From contig JUEM01000003.1 of the NCBI GenBank assembly GCA_000817085.1, positions 1 to 64,000 of the forward strand: 64,000 nt of DNA, given 5' to 3'. The position numbers were made by a program, and so were the translations under genes. Below are positions 16,661 to 25,719 of the stretch, one piece after another (positions within the stretch are counted from its first letter, which is position 1; each line of letters opens with the position of its first letter). The notes under the pieces were generated by a model. That model did not search any database, was not told the origin of the DNA, and was given only the letters and a program-made list of their open reading frames with translations. Source of the DNA: a marine actinobacterium MedAcidi-G1 (GTDB lineage Bacteria; Actinomycetota; Acidimicrobiia; Acidimicrobiales; MedAcidi-G1).

Positions 16661-18217
16661 ATGGTTGATTATTCTATGGCAGATCGTATTGACGATTTAC
16701 GACGACGTAAAGATGAAGCGATAAATGCAGGCCCTGAAAGAGCTGTGGAACGACAGCATGAAAAAGGCAAGCTTTTGGCACGTGAAAGAATTGATTATCT
16801 TCTTGATCCTGGTTCTTTTCACGAACTCGACATGCTTGTACGACATCGGGCGCATGAAAGTGGAATTGAAGAGAGACCTTATACGGACGGGGTTATTACA
16901 GGTTGGGGAACAATTGATGGGCGAAAAGTTTTTCTTTTCGCCCAAGATTTCACTGTTTTTGGCGGAGCCCTTGGAGAAGTTTTCGCTGAAAAGATTCATA
17001 AAGTAATGGATTTATCTCTATCAGTAGGCGCACCATTGATCGGTTTAAATGATGGAGCAGGAGCTCGGATACAAGAAGGTGTAGTCGGTTTAGACGGTTA
17101 CGGTGGAATTTTTTGGCGAAACGTTCAAGCTTCAGGTGTAGTGCCTCAAATTAGTGTGATTTTAGGACCTTGTGCTGGAGGGGCTGTTTACAGTCCCGCA
17201 ATGACGGATTTTATTTTTATGGTCAGAGAAAAATCTCACATGTTTATAACAGGTCCTGATGTTGTCAAAACTGTTACAGGTGAAGAAGTTACTTTAGAAG
17301 AATTAGGCGGTGCTTCAAGTCATTCGACAAAATCAGGAGTGGCAACATTCGTTGGTGAAGATGAAAAACAAGTTCTCGATGAAGTCAAAACTTTGTTGTC
17401 ATATCTACCGTCTAACAATCTTGCAGAACTACCTTCATTCGATACCAGTGACGATAGAGACCGACTTTGCCCTGAGTTGCATAACTTGTTACCAGAGAGT
17501 TCGAATCAGCCTTATGAAATGAGAGAAATAATACAAATAGTAGTAGACGATGGCGAGTTTCTCGAATATCACTCGTCGTGGGCTGAGAATATCGTTTGTG
17601 GATTTTCACGCTTAAACGGCAGAAGTGTTGGAATAGTAGGAAATCAACCGACCAGATTTGCTGGTGTGCTTGATATTCAAGCATCTGAGAAAGCAGCACG
17701 CTTTGTTCGCACTTGTGATGCCTTTAATATTCCACTTATAACGTTTGTTGATGTTCCTGGCTTTTTGCCAGGGGTCGACCAAGAATATGGAGGAATCATT
17801 AGACATGGAGCCAAGCTGCTTTATGCCTATTGTGAAGCTACCGTTCCCCGAATTCAGGTAATAACTCGAAAAGCATATGGTGGCGCCTACGTAGTAATGG
17901 ATTCAAAATCAGTTGGATCAGATCTTTCACTTGCATGGCCAACTGCCGAACTCGCTGTCATGGGGCCGCAGGGAGCAGTTGAAATTATTTATCGTCGTGA
18001 ATTACAAGAAGAAAAAAATCCCGATCTAAAACGAAATGAATTAGTCGAGGAGTATCTTGAACGTTTTGCCAATCCTTACGTTGCTGCAGAAAGAGGATTT
18101 GTAGATGATGTCATAGATCCAGCAGAAACACGTAAGCGATTAATTGATGGATTAGAAATGTTAGCTTCTAAAAGAGCCGAAACCCCAAGACGCAAACATG
18201 GGAATATCCCACTTTAG
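16661..18217 (+). CDS. pccB: Acyl-CoA (propionyl-CoA type) carboxylase beta subunit
   Basis: Carboxyltransferase subunit that moves CO2 from biotin to acyl-CoA. It has crotonase-fold halves with GLNDGAGARIQEGV, an oxyanion-hole segment GPCAGGAVYSPAMTDF, and in the second half DVPGFLPGVDQEYGGIIRHGAKLLYAY and RKAYGGAYVVM. The 518-residue length and the ending (KRAETPRRKHGNIPL) are characteristic of actinobacterial AccD/PccB proteins. Two ATGs (16661 and 16676) are possible starts. A small epsilon-like gene follows after 7 bases. The biotin-carrying alpha subunit is not in this window. Specificity for propionyl-CoA is likely but not proven. Confidence 0.92.
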   Translation: MVDYSMADRIDDLRRRKDEAINAGPERAVERQHEKGKLLARERIDYLLDPGSFHELDMLVRHRAHESGIEERPYTDGVITGWGTIDGRKVFLFAQDFTVFGGALGEVFAEKIHKVMDLSLSVGAPLIGLNDGAGARIQEGVVGLDGYGGIFWRNVQASGVVPQISVILGPCAGGAVYSPAMTDFIFMVREKSHMFITGPDVVKTVTGEEVTLEELGGASSHSTKSGVATFVGEDEKQVLDEVKTLLSYLPSNNLAELPSFDTSDDRDRLCPELHNLLPESSNQPYEMREIIQIVVDDGEFLEYHSSWAENIVCGFSRLNGRSVGIVGNQPTRFAGVLDIQASEKAARFVRTCDAFNIPLITFVDVPGFLPGVDQEYGGIIRHGAKLLYAYCEATVPRIQVITRKAYGGAYVVMDSKSVGSDLSLAWPTAELAVMGPQGAVEIIYRRELQEEKNPDLKRNELVEEYLERFANPYVAAERGFVDDVIDPAETRKRLIDGLEMLASKRAETPRRKHGNIPL

Positions 18218-18224
18218 GAAAAGT

Positions 18225-18431
18225 ATGAAAGTTTTTAATATTGAAGCAGAAGGTGCTTCTAAAGAAGAGTTGGAAGCTATCAAGATCGCCATTCAAGAAA
18301 TAGAGTTTGATATTTTTCGCATTAATAACAATGAGAATCATCTAGATAATGAATCAAAAAAGTGGAAATTTTCTGGCAGATGGTGGTTAGACGGCAATAA
18401 TGCTAATTACCAAAGTGGATCTTGGAAATAG
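18225..18431 (+). CDS. Small acyl-CoA carboxylase epsilon-like subunit
   Basis: A 68-residue protein starting at the ATG at 18225, behind AGGAAAAG and 7 bases after the carboxylase beta stop. The pattern (GASKEELEAIKIAIQEIE near the N-terminus, and a tryptophan-containing end WKFSGRWWLDG... SGSWK) matches actinobacterial acyl-CoA carboxylase epsilon subunits, whose consensus is G-x-P/S-x-EE-x-A-A-L... followed by a C-terminal Trp/Arg patch. These subunits stabilise the alpha-beta complex. An upstream in-frame ATG at 18198 lies inside the beta gene and is less likely. The call rests on context plus weak sequence likeness. Confidence 0.65.
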   Translation: MKVFNIEAEGASKEELEAIKIAIQEIEFDIFRINNNENHLDNESKKWKFSGRWWLDGNNANYQSGSWK

Positions 18432-18454
18432 AAATTTTTTTACTTTATTTCTAT
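18428..18454. terminator. AT-rich hairpin between convergent carboxylase and cyclophilin genes
   Basis: Arms ATAGAAAT (18428-18435) and ATTTCTAT (18447-18454) enclose an 11-base loop rich in T. It spans the stops of both convergent genes and could serve both strands, but the stem is weak. Confidence 0.35.
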
Positions 18455-19231
18455 ACTTACTGACCGGATAAGAAGTTGCCTCTCTGGGCCACCCCCGTAT
18501 GGGGAAGTGTCATCTTTTTTATATAAGTCCATCATTTTTTTCAGAATTGACAATCCCTGTGTGTCAGTTTCACCAAACACTATATAACTACCTTGATTGT
18601 CAAGCAGGCTTACTTCCTCACCTGTAGAAAAGAAAAATTGAGCACCGGAACTATTAAGGCCAGACGAGCGAGCCATGATTAATTGGCCAGGTGAATACGT
18701 AAAAGGTCCTTTTACACCGCCATTACTTAAAGGTAAGAAAAGTCCCCCCTCATCTGAAATGGTATAACCAGGTCCTGGGTCGGACCAATCGTTGGTGTGA
18801 GGTGAACCACCTTGAATTATTCCGATAGATGGATCAAGACGAAAAAGAAGAGTGTTGTCGTAGTAACCATAGTTAGTCAGCACAACGAAATTATTTGTTG
18901 TATTGGGAGTCAGAGAAGTATCTAAAAGGACTCTGATTTCACCTTCTGTTGTATCGAAAACAGCAGTATGTGTTTTTTGTGGTTCTATGCAGCGAGGAGG
19001 ACGTCTCACGAAGTCGATAGTTCGAGGAGAAGATTTGTCATTTTTTGGACAATTTGTAGGAAGTATGTTGCTGGAAAATTCGTTGTCATCATTTTGATTG
19101 GAACCTGAATTTGAGAAAACGAGAGCTACTCCACTTCCTAAGAGAACAAAAACTAAAAGAGCAGCAGTAATTCTTGTTTTGTTAGAGTGTTTTCCTGGAT
19201 TCTCTATTGACCGCTTGGTTTTTTTAACCAT
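18440..19231 (-). CDS. Membrane-anchored cyclophilin-type peptidyl-prolyl cis-trans isomerase
   Basis: A basic N-terminus followed by one membrane helix (about residues 20-42, ITAALLVFVLLGSGVALVF) places a cyclophilin domain outside the cytoplasmic membrane. The domain starts at HTAVFDTTEGEIRVLL and contains NNFVVLTNYGYYDNTLLFR, IIQGGSPH, LIMARSSGLNSSGAQFFF (active-site region) and YIVFGET. Length is 263 residues. An Asn/Ser/Asp-rich linker joins anchor and domain. It is divergent from the aspartokinase gene. It probably assists folding of exported proteins. Confidence 0.9.
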   Translation of the reverse strand: MVKKTKRSIENPGKHSNKTRITAALLVFVLLGSGVALVFSNSGSNQNDDNEFSSNILPTNCPKNDKSSPRTIDFVRRPPRCIEPQKTHTAVFDTTEGEIRVLLDTSLTPNTTNNFVVLTNYGYYDNTLLFRLDPSIGIIQGGSPHTNDWSDPGPGYTISDEGGLFLPLSNGGVKGPFTYSPGQLIMARSSGLNSSGAQFFFSTGEEVSLLDNQGSYIVFGETDTQGLSILKKMMDLYKKDDTSPYGGGPERQLLIRSVSIEIK

Positions 19232-19315
19232 ATATAGATCATATTAATCTAAGTTGTTTTAGCAATATTTAATTTGCGCAAATCTGATGCCTTAGGCCCG
19301 CTAGCGTATGTGTCT

Positions 19316-20533
19316 ATGGGACTACTTGTTCAAAAGTTTGGCGGAACTGCAGTAGGAGATCCTGAACGTATTCGAGCTGTTGCAGACCATGTAGCGCGTA
19401 CTGTTAATAGCGGAAATCAGGTCGTAGTTGTTGTTTCTGCTATGGGTAAAGAAACCGACGAACTATTACGCTTGGCTAAAGATGTGTCCAGTAGAAGACC
19501 GGGGCGTGAGATGGACATGCTTATCACCGCAGGTGAGAGAAAAGCAATGTCTCTGTTATGTATGGCTCTTCATGATGTTGGAGTTGCAGCGGATTCGTTT
19601 ACAGGAAGTCAGGCAGGTTTTTTAACTGATTCGAATCATCAAAATGCCAAAATTATTGAGGTGAAACCTGACCGTATAGAAATAGCTTTATCTGAAAACA
19701 GAGTTCCAGTCGTAGGAGGTTCTCAAGGAGTATCAGTTGATAATAATGTTACTTTTTTAGGAAGAGGAGGTTCCGACACGACTGCGGTAGCTCTAGCACA
19801 CGCCGTAAAAGCTGATGCATGCGAATTGTACACAGATGTAACAGGTGTTTTTACGACTGATCCGCGTTTAGTTCCCACAGCGCGGCTCATGTCGAATGTA
19901 TCTTTTGATGAACTTTTAGAAATGACAGCTACTGGTTGTCCAAAGCCAGCAATGCGTTCTGTTGAATATGCTCGAACTCATGGAGTTAAATTGCATATTC
20001 GTTCAGCGTTTACATGGCAAGAAGGAACATGGGTAGGAGAGGAGAAAGTAGAAATGGAACAAGCAATAGTCTCAGCGGTAACTCACGATACTTCTGAGAC
20101 AAAAATGACAATTTCAGGAGTCCCAGATAAACCTGGTCTAGCAGCAGGTATTTTTCGCGCTCTTTCTGATGTTGATGTGAATGTTGACATGATTGTTCAA
20201 AACACTTCAGAGGATGGTTTTACTGATATATCTTTTACAGTTCCACACGGTGATCTAGAAGTTTCAATGTCAATCGCGGAGAACTTAATTGGAGATATTG
20301 GGGCATCTGGGGTTTCATCAGACACCGAAGTAGCGCGAGTTACTGTCATTGGAGCAGGTATGAGGTCAAATCCCGGTGTTGCGGCTTCTATGTTTGAAAC
20401 TCTTGCTGAAAATGGAATTAATATCCAAATGATCTCAACTTCAGCAATTCGAATTAGTTGTATGGTTGCAGAAAATCAAATTAATGAAGCGGTTCAGGCA
20501 CTCCATGAGACATTCGGATTAGCGGAATCTTGA
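19316..20533 (+). CDS. lysC: Aspartate kinase (aspartokinase)
   Basis: First enzyme of the aspartate pathway (Lys, Thr, Met, DAP). MGLLVQKFGGTAVGD at the N-terminus carries the KFGGT motif; GRGGSDTTAVALAHA, VTGVFTTDPR and the two C-terminal ACT domains (MTISGVPDKPGLAAGIF; VIGAGMRSNPGVAASMF) follow. The ATG at 19316 gives 405 residues and the standard actinobacterial N-terminus; the longer open frame from 19274 adds an unlikely leader. An in-frame ATG at 20054 with a strong ribosome site may start a separate beta chain. asd lies 1.9 kb downstream, separated by two lipoprotein genes. Confidence 0.94.
   Translation: MGLLVQKFGGTAVGDPERIRAVADHVARTVNSGNQVVVVVSAMGKETDELLRLAKDVSSRRPGREMDMLITAGERKAMSLLCMALHDVGVAADSFTGSQAGFLTDSNHQNAKIIEVKPDRIEIALSENRVPVVGGSQGVSVDNNVTFLGRGGSDTTAVALAHAVKADACELYTDVTGVFTTDPRLVPTARLMSNVSFDELLEMTATGCPKPAMRSVEYARTHGVKLHIRSAFTWQEGTWVGEEKVEMEQAIVSAVTHDTSETKMTISGVPDKPGLAAGIFRALSDVDVNVDMIVQNTSEDGFTDISFTVPHGDLEVSMSIAENLIGDIGASGVSSDTEVARVTVIGAGMRSNPGVAASMFETLAENGINIQMISTSAIRISCMVAENQINEAVQALHETFGLAES
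20054..20533 (+). CDS. Candidate internal start: aspartokinase beta subunit (in-frame)
   Basis: Within the aspartokinase gene, ATG at 20054 (residue 247) is preceded by a purine-rich stretch (GGAGAGGAGAAAG, about 20037-20049) that is an excellent ribosome site. The resulting 159-residue product (MEQAIVSAV onward) consists of the two ACT domains. Actinobacterial aspartokinases such as that of Corynebacterium are known to make a beta chain of this kind from an overlapping in-frame start, so an alpha2-beta2 enzyme with feedback control is likely here. Confidence 0.55.
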   Translation: MEQAIVSAVTHDTSETKMTISGVPDKPGLAAGIFRALSDVDVNVDMIVQNTSEDGFTDISFTVPHGDLEVSMSIAENLIGDIGASGVSSDTEVARVTVIGAGMRSNPGVAASMFETLAENGINIQMISTSAIRISCMVAENQINEAVQALHETFGLAES

Positions 20534-20585
20534 ATCTCATTTTTAGTATTTTTTTTATATCAAGAAAAATATTTTTCTGCCAAAG

Positions 20586-21605
20586 ATGATGTTTCGAAAA
20601 GCTATCTTGAGCGTGTTGGTCATGGCTTTAGTAGGTTCTTGCAGTTCACAAGTATCCGTTGACAGAAATAGTAATCTTGAAACAGTTCAAGAAGCTGAAA
20701 GTCAAGGTAGTAAATCAAACGACCTTCTGCCGCAAAGAGATTTCTCTGCAGGTCCTAATATCTATGATCTTTCTGAATCTCAAATGAGTTGTTTAGTAGA
20801 TCAACTACTCAATTTTTTTACTCCGGAACAGGTCAGTTCTATAACTAACGAAGGCCCAAATGTTGAACAAAAAGAGACTGCCCTTTCAGCTTTAGAGATA
20901 TGTAATTTGCTAGTTACGGTTACAAATCTAGGTATTTTAGAAGGCATAAATCGGTCTTTTGGAAGTCCTTCGAATGATACTGATTGTGTTCTTTCAACCA
21001 TTAGAGAAAAAGAGTTAGTTCCAATTTTTGAAATTCTATTTTCTGAAATTGATTCAACTGTAATGTCCAAAAAAATTGAGACAATTTTATTAGAAAGTCG
21101 GATATTGGATTTTTTGGTTACTTGCGTACTCGATGCACAGTTTGGAAATTACCAAAATAAAGATTTCCTATGCAGTGGCTTTTTTGATCGTATAGCAAAA
21201 ATGATGGTTGCGATTATTCGTCAAGGCATTCAAGTCGAAGAAGGTCCAACAGTTAATCCTGATTTATTAATTGAATTGTTTTCGACATCTGATGAGATAT
21301 ATATTTGGCTTTCAAAAAATGTTGATATCGAAATTGCAGGTGATGCAGCAATAGTTCGTGATGCATCTATTTATGTTTCTAAAGTAATGATCGAATCTTT
21401 TAAAGATTTAGGATCTGATGCCAAACCAGAAGAAGTTTTAGAAGCCATGTTTGTTGCTGTTGTTAGATTAGATTCCGAATTGACTGAAGAAAGAAGCTTG
21501 ATTGAGCAATCTCAAGAAAGATTAGAACAGTATTTAATTTCTGTTTGTGGTGATTCAGCGACTTATCTTTTTAGTTTGCTATCTGGAATAGGTCAAAAGA
21601 TTTGA
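20586..21605 (+). CDS. Putative lipoprotein of unknown function (1)
   Basis: A 339-residue predicted lipoprotein. The N-terminus (MMFRKAILSVLVMALVGSC) is a lipoprotein signal with lipobox VGSC, then an acidic Ser/Gln-rich linker. The mature part is helical, with paired cysteines (MSCLVDQ, LEICNLL, DCVLS, VTCVLD, LCSGFF, VCGDS), which would suit disulfides outside the membrane. No known domain was recognised. It lies between the aspartokinase gene and asd and overlaps the next gene, another lipoprotein, by a TTGA. The C-terminal pattern (YLISVCGDSATYLFSLLSG) recalls the second protein's DDSCGPGYPLLATLAG, so the two may be distant paralogues. Confidence 0.75.
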   Translation: MMFRKAILSVLVMALVGSCSSQVSVDRNSNLETVQEAESQGSKSNDLLPQRDFSAGPNIYDLSESQMSCLVDQLLNFFTPEQVSSITNEGPNVEQKETALSALEICNLLVTVTNLGILEGINRSFGSPSNDTDCVLSTIREKELVPIFEILFSEIDSTVMSKKIETILLESRILDFLVTCVLDAQFGNYQNKDFLCSGFFDRIAKMMVAIIRQGIQVEEGPTVNPDLLIELFSTSDEIYIWLSKNVDIEIAGDAAIVRDASIYVSKVMIESFKDLGSDAKPEEVLEAMFVAVVRLDSELTEERSLIEQSQERLEQYLISVCGDSATYLFSLLSGIGQKI

Positions 21606-22339
21606 AATTATTAGTTAAATCAAAAAAACTTATTTCATATATTTTGGTAGTTGCATTGTTAACGGGCTGCGGGGCAACTCTTCGTAGTTCTGAAAAAGTT
21701 CAAAATGAACCATTAGACACTTTGATCAAACTAGAGAATAAAGAAAATCAAATTCTTTCTACAACTGAAGAAAATTCTTCATATACAAGTTTTGCTCCAC
21801 TTCTTACTTACGAACCTTTAACTACTGAAATCCCGGAAGGTTTCTGTCTAGCTCTTGCAAAAAAATCTGCTCAACTAATGATTGAAATTGAAAAAGAGTT
21901 GTTCTCTGCAAATAGAAGTGAAGTAAAAATTTTACAGCAATTAATACTCAGATCTGAAGAATTAATTAGTTGGGTATCTGCACGTGTTCCGTTTGTAATA
22001 GCCAATGAAATCTTCGAACTTGTATCTTTTTATGAAGAATTGGCTGAAATTTTAAAGTCAGTTGATGCTCAAAACACCACTATGATTCGTATACAAGTTT
22101 TAATTTCTTCTTCTCTTCTCTCTCTAGATTCTGTTAGCCTCGATACTTTTCTAAGTGCTTCAAATCAGCTGGGTCGGTATGTCGATGATTCTTGCGGCCC
22201 CGGGTATCCATTACTCGCAACATTAGCCGGTTTAGTTTCTAATCAAAAGATGCAAAATGTAGAACACTCAGAGAATGTTATTAATTCTTTTCTAGATATT
22301 TGGCTTGCCGAAGAAGTAGAAAATATTGATACAAACTGA
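21602..22339 (+). CDS. Putative lipoprotein of unknown function (2)
   Basis: A 245-residue predicted lipoprotein starting at TTG 21602, overlapping the stop of the first lipoprotein gene. The signal MKLLVKSKKLISYILVVALLTGC has a good lipobox (LTGC). A linker to about residue 75 precedes a helical domain with two cysteines (GFCLAL and DSCGPG). No family recognised. Overlap and shared layout indicate a two-gene unit, perhaps subunits of one envelope complex. The relation to the flanking lysine/threonine pathway genes is unclear and may be only positional. Confidence 0.7.
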   Translation: MKLLVKSKKLISYILVVALLTGCGATLRSSEKVQNEPLDTLIKLENKENQILSTTEENSSYTSFAPLLTYEPLTTEIPEGFCLALAKKSAQLMIEIEKELFSANRSEVKILQQLILRSEELISWVSARVPFVIANEIFELVSFYEELAEILKSVDAQNTTMIRIQVLISSSLLSLDSVSLDTFLSASNQLGRYVDDSCGPGYPLLATLAGLVSNQKMQNVEHSENVINSFLDIWLAEEVENIDTN

Positions 22340-22372
22340 TTTTTTAAAAATTTATTAAAAACGTTTAAAAAT

Positions 22373-22394
22373 TTTGAACACCTATTTGAACACC
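22373..22394 (+). repeat. Direct repeat TTTGAACACC upstream of asd
   Basis: TTTGAACACC occurs at 22373-22382 and again at 22385-22394, a 12-base period, 15 bases before the asd start. It could be an operator or a slippage product; no regulator family is indicated. Confidence 0.4.
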
Positions 22395-22399
22395 CGTAG

Positions 22400-23428
<1,029 letters not shown>

Positions 23429-23450
23429 TAAAAGAGAGAAAGGCCCAATT

Positions 23451-24539
23451 ATGAAAGTCGGAATTACACTTCCAGCTCAGTTTCCATTCGGTAGTACAGA
23501 ACAAATGCTTCCGATTTATGAGGAAATGGGAGCTGATTCTTACTGGGCCCCAGATCATTTACTAGGAGTATTTCACCCGGCTTTATGGTCAGAGACACCT
23601 CTCTCAGCATTGGCAGCTGATCCAGATGCTTTTTATGATCCATTTGTTTATGGAGCACGAATTTCAACTATGACTAACAAAACGTATGGAATTTCAGTAA
23701 CTGATTCAACTCGTCGAAGGGCAGCAGATCTGGCTCGCACGGCACTTTCACTTAATGATTTAATACCTGGAGGATTTATTTTAGGAATGGGTTCAGGGGA
23801 AGCTGAAAGCCTTCTTCCTTTTGGGTACCCTTTCGATAAACCCGTAGGTATTTTTGAAGAGTGTCTTATTGAGTTGCGTTCTTTACTTGATGACGGTCAT
23901 ATGCCCGATAATAAGATTGGTCGAATGGGCTTACCTTTAGAAGCTGAAGGAAGGGGTAAACCAGCTGTCTGGATCGCAGGACACGGTCCAAGAATGTTAC
24001 GTTTGACCGGCCAGTACGGTGATGGTTGGATCCCAGCATGGTGGCTGTCACCGAAGGAATACGAAGAAAAGCTTTCAATTATAACTGAGCATGCAAAGTC
24101 ATTCGGAAGACCTGTTCCGGAAGCTTCTTATTTGGCCTTTATTTTGTTTTGTGAATCAATGGACAAGGCTGAAGAGATGTTTGAAAAAGAGCCATTAGGT
24201 AAACTTTTCGGTCTTTTTGCAATGGGTGAGATTTGGGAAGAGCATGGTCTTGAACATCCTTTAGGAAATGATTCAAAAGGTTTTATAGATGTGATCATTC
24301 ATGATTTAAATGCAGATGACTTAAGAGATTTGGCACCAACAATTCCTTTTGAGATGGTAAAAAAAGTAGTTTTTGTAGGAAACTCAAATGAGTTAGGTGA
24401 ACAATTTGAGGGATATGCAAAAGCCGGTTTAGAGCATTTGGTAGTTGGAAATCTGACCGGTGTTGTGGGCGGAATGGATGAGATAATGGCAAGGGGAATG
24501 GAATTACCTCAGCTTATGTCTGTACTTAAAGAACTTTAA
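23451..24539 (+). CDS. LLM-class (luciferase-like) oxidoreductase, probably F420-dependent
   Basis: A 362-residue TIM-barrel of the bacterial luciferase-like superfamily. The segments SYWAPDHLLG, TDSTRRRAADLARTALSLN, FILGMGSGEAESLLPFG and KPAVWIAGHGPRMLRLTGQYGDGWIP are typical of coenzyme F420-using members of Mycobacterium and relatives. FMN use cannot be ruled out. GAGAGAAAGG precedes the ATG. It follows asd by 22 bases but is unlikely to share its function; the substrate is unknown. Confidence 0.82.
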   Translation: MKVGITLPAQFPFGSTEQMLPIYEEMGADSYWAPDHLLGVFHPALWSETPLSALAADPDAFYDPFVYGARISTMTNKTYGISVTDSTRRRAADLARTALSLNDLIPGGFILGMGSGEAESLLPFGYPFDKPVGIFEECLIELRSLLDDGHMPDNKIGRMGLPLEAEGRGKPAVWIAGHGPRMLRLTGQYGDGWIPAWWLSPKEYEEKLSIITEHAKSFGRPVPEASYLAFILFCESMDKAEEMFEKEPLGKLFGLFAMGEIWEEHGLEHPLGNDSKGFIDVIIHDLNADDLRDLAPTIPFEMVKKVVFVGNSNELGEQFEGYAKAGLEHLVVGNLTGVVGGMDEIMARGMELPQLMSVLKEL

Positions 24540-24546
24540 ATTTTAT

Positions 24547-24798
24547 TTAGGGCGGATTTTCTACATAACGTTCCATCGCCGTTTCAAGAGACAAGTCAAG
24601 CTGATTGGCAATACTGGCTAACCAAGCTAAAACGTCAGCTAATTCATGGAGCTGATTTTCTCGTGATCCTTTTCTAACGGCCTGAGCTAGTTCTCCAACT
24701 TCTTCACATAACCATGCAACTGTTGAGGGGAGACCACGGTTTCTATCATCTTCTCCATATAGATTTTCCATCAAATTCTGTAATTGATTTAGGTCCAT
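24547..24798 (-). CDS. MazG-like nucleotide pyrophosphohydrolase
   Basis: Short (83 residues) all-alpha NTP pyrophosphatase of the MazG/iMazG type. The metal-binding pattern is intact: EExxE at residues 32-36 (WLCEEVGELAQAVR) and ExxD at 52-55 (HELADVLAWLASIANQLD). These enzymes hydrolyse NTPs or damaged nucleotides to NMP and pyrophosphate. It is a single gene convergent with the LLM gene. Confidence 0.83.
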   Translation of the reverse strand: MDLNQLQNLMENLYGEDDRNRGLPSTVAWLCEEVGELAQAVRKGSRENQLHELADVLAWLASIANQLDLSLETAMERYVENPP

Positions 24799-24876
24799 TT
24801 AAGAACCGTAATATGAGTAGGTAAAACTTTCAGGTATCCCCGTGTTGAGAGCTTTTTTGGTACACAATCTCATTTA

Positions 24877-25176
24877 ATGATTTCAGACAGCGAAGCTAAT
24901 AATCTTTTACTCGCACTAGATGCACTAGATGAATTGGAACAAGCGGCTCTAAAGATGGTGAGAGCTGAAATTGAATGTGGACCTGTTATAGATGGTCTGA
25001 TGGCCGATCCGTTAACAGAAGGATCTCGTTTAGACCTTCTTTATGAAGTTGATACGTTAGTCACAGACTTATTGACTGCTATGGGAAGACGCAGAACCGT
25101 TGGGGCGTTACTTCAAGAAGCACCGGCAAGTTCTGCTCGTGATGCATTGACCGCGCATTTATCAGAACAAAATTAA
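24877..25176 (+). CDS. Small helical protein of unknown function
   Basis: A 99-residue acidic, leucine- and alanine-rich protein, probably all-alpha, with no domain I recognise. It starts at ATG 24877 without a clear ribosome site and ends 5 bases from a convergent YbaK-like gene. The composition and lack of overlapping competitors suggest a real gene, but this is less certain than the neighbours. Confidence 0.55.
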   Translation: MISDSEANNLLLALDALDELEQAALKMVRAEIECGPVIDGLMADPLTEGSRLDLLYEVDTLVTDLLTAMGRRRTVGALLQEAPASSARDALTAHLSEQN

Positions 25177-25180
25177 ATAA

Positions 25181-25693
25181 TTAAGAAGGTTCAGGTAATT
25201 TTGCTAAATTTTCAATGACTTCTACATTGGTCAGATTTAGAAGAGCATTTGGATTTATTCTTATTTTCTGATTCCGACTTCCACCTCCCACGATTATCGA
25301 AGTTCTTTCCATTACTGCTTTATCTATCCAGATTGGAAGAGTCGTTGGAAGACCAAAAGGCGTCACTCCACCAACTATCATTCCGGTAATATTTTCAGTT
25401 TCTTCACCGCCAGCAAAAGAAGCTTTTTTTGTACCCAGCTTTTTACGGATTACCCCATTCACGTCAAGTTTATGAGTCGCTAATAATAGGCATAAAGTAA
25501 AAATTTTTGGATCAGATTTCCCAACGACCAAAATTGCGTTGGCTGAATCTTGGGGAGAAACTCCATAATTCTCACAAAAGCTAGCTGTATCAGCGAGTTC
25601 AGGATCGCAAGGCATAATTTCATAGTCAACTTTTAGGTGATTCAGTTCAGAGACTACTGCATCACTCGAATCAGATTTTTTATATTCGTTCAT
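25181..25693 (-). CDS. YbaK/EbsC-family aminoacyl-tRNA deacylase-like protein
   Basis: A 170-residue protein with the YbaK/ProX fold. The region NAILVVGKSDPKIFTLCLL, the basic KLDVNGVIRKKLGTKKASFA (position of the catalytic lysine in the family) and the glycine-rich GMIVGGVTPFGLPTTLPIWID are diagnostic. Members remove mischarged amino acids from tRNA (for example Cys- or Ala-tRNA-Pro). The exact tRNA substrate cannot be assigned. Confidence 0.85.
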   Translation of the reverse strand: MNEYKKSDSSDAVVSELNHLKVDYEIMPCDPELADTASFCENYGVSPQDSANAILVVGKSDPKIFTLCLLLATHKLDVNGVIRKKLGTKKASFAGGEETENITGMIVGGVTPFGLPTTLPIWIDKAVMERTSIIVGGGSRNQKIRINPNALLNLTNVEVIENLAKLPEPS

Positions 25694-25719
25694 AGAAACT
25701 CCAAGGTATTACTAAAAAT

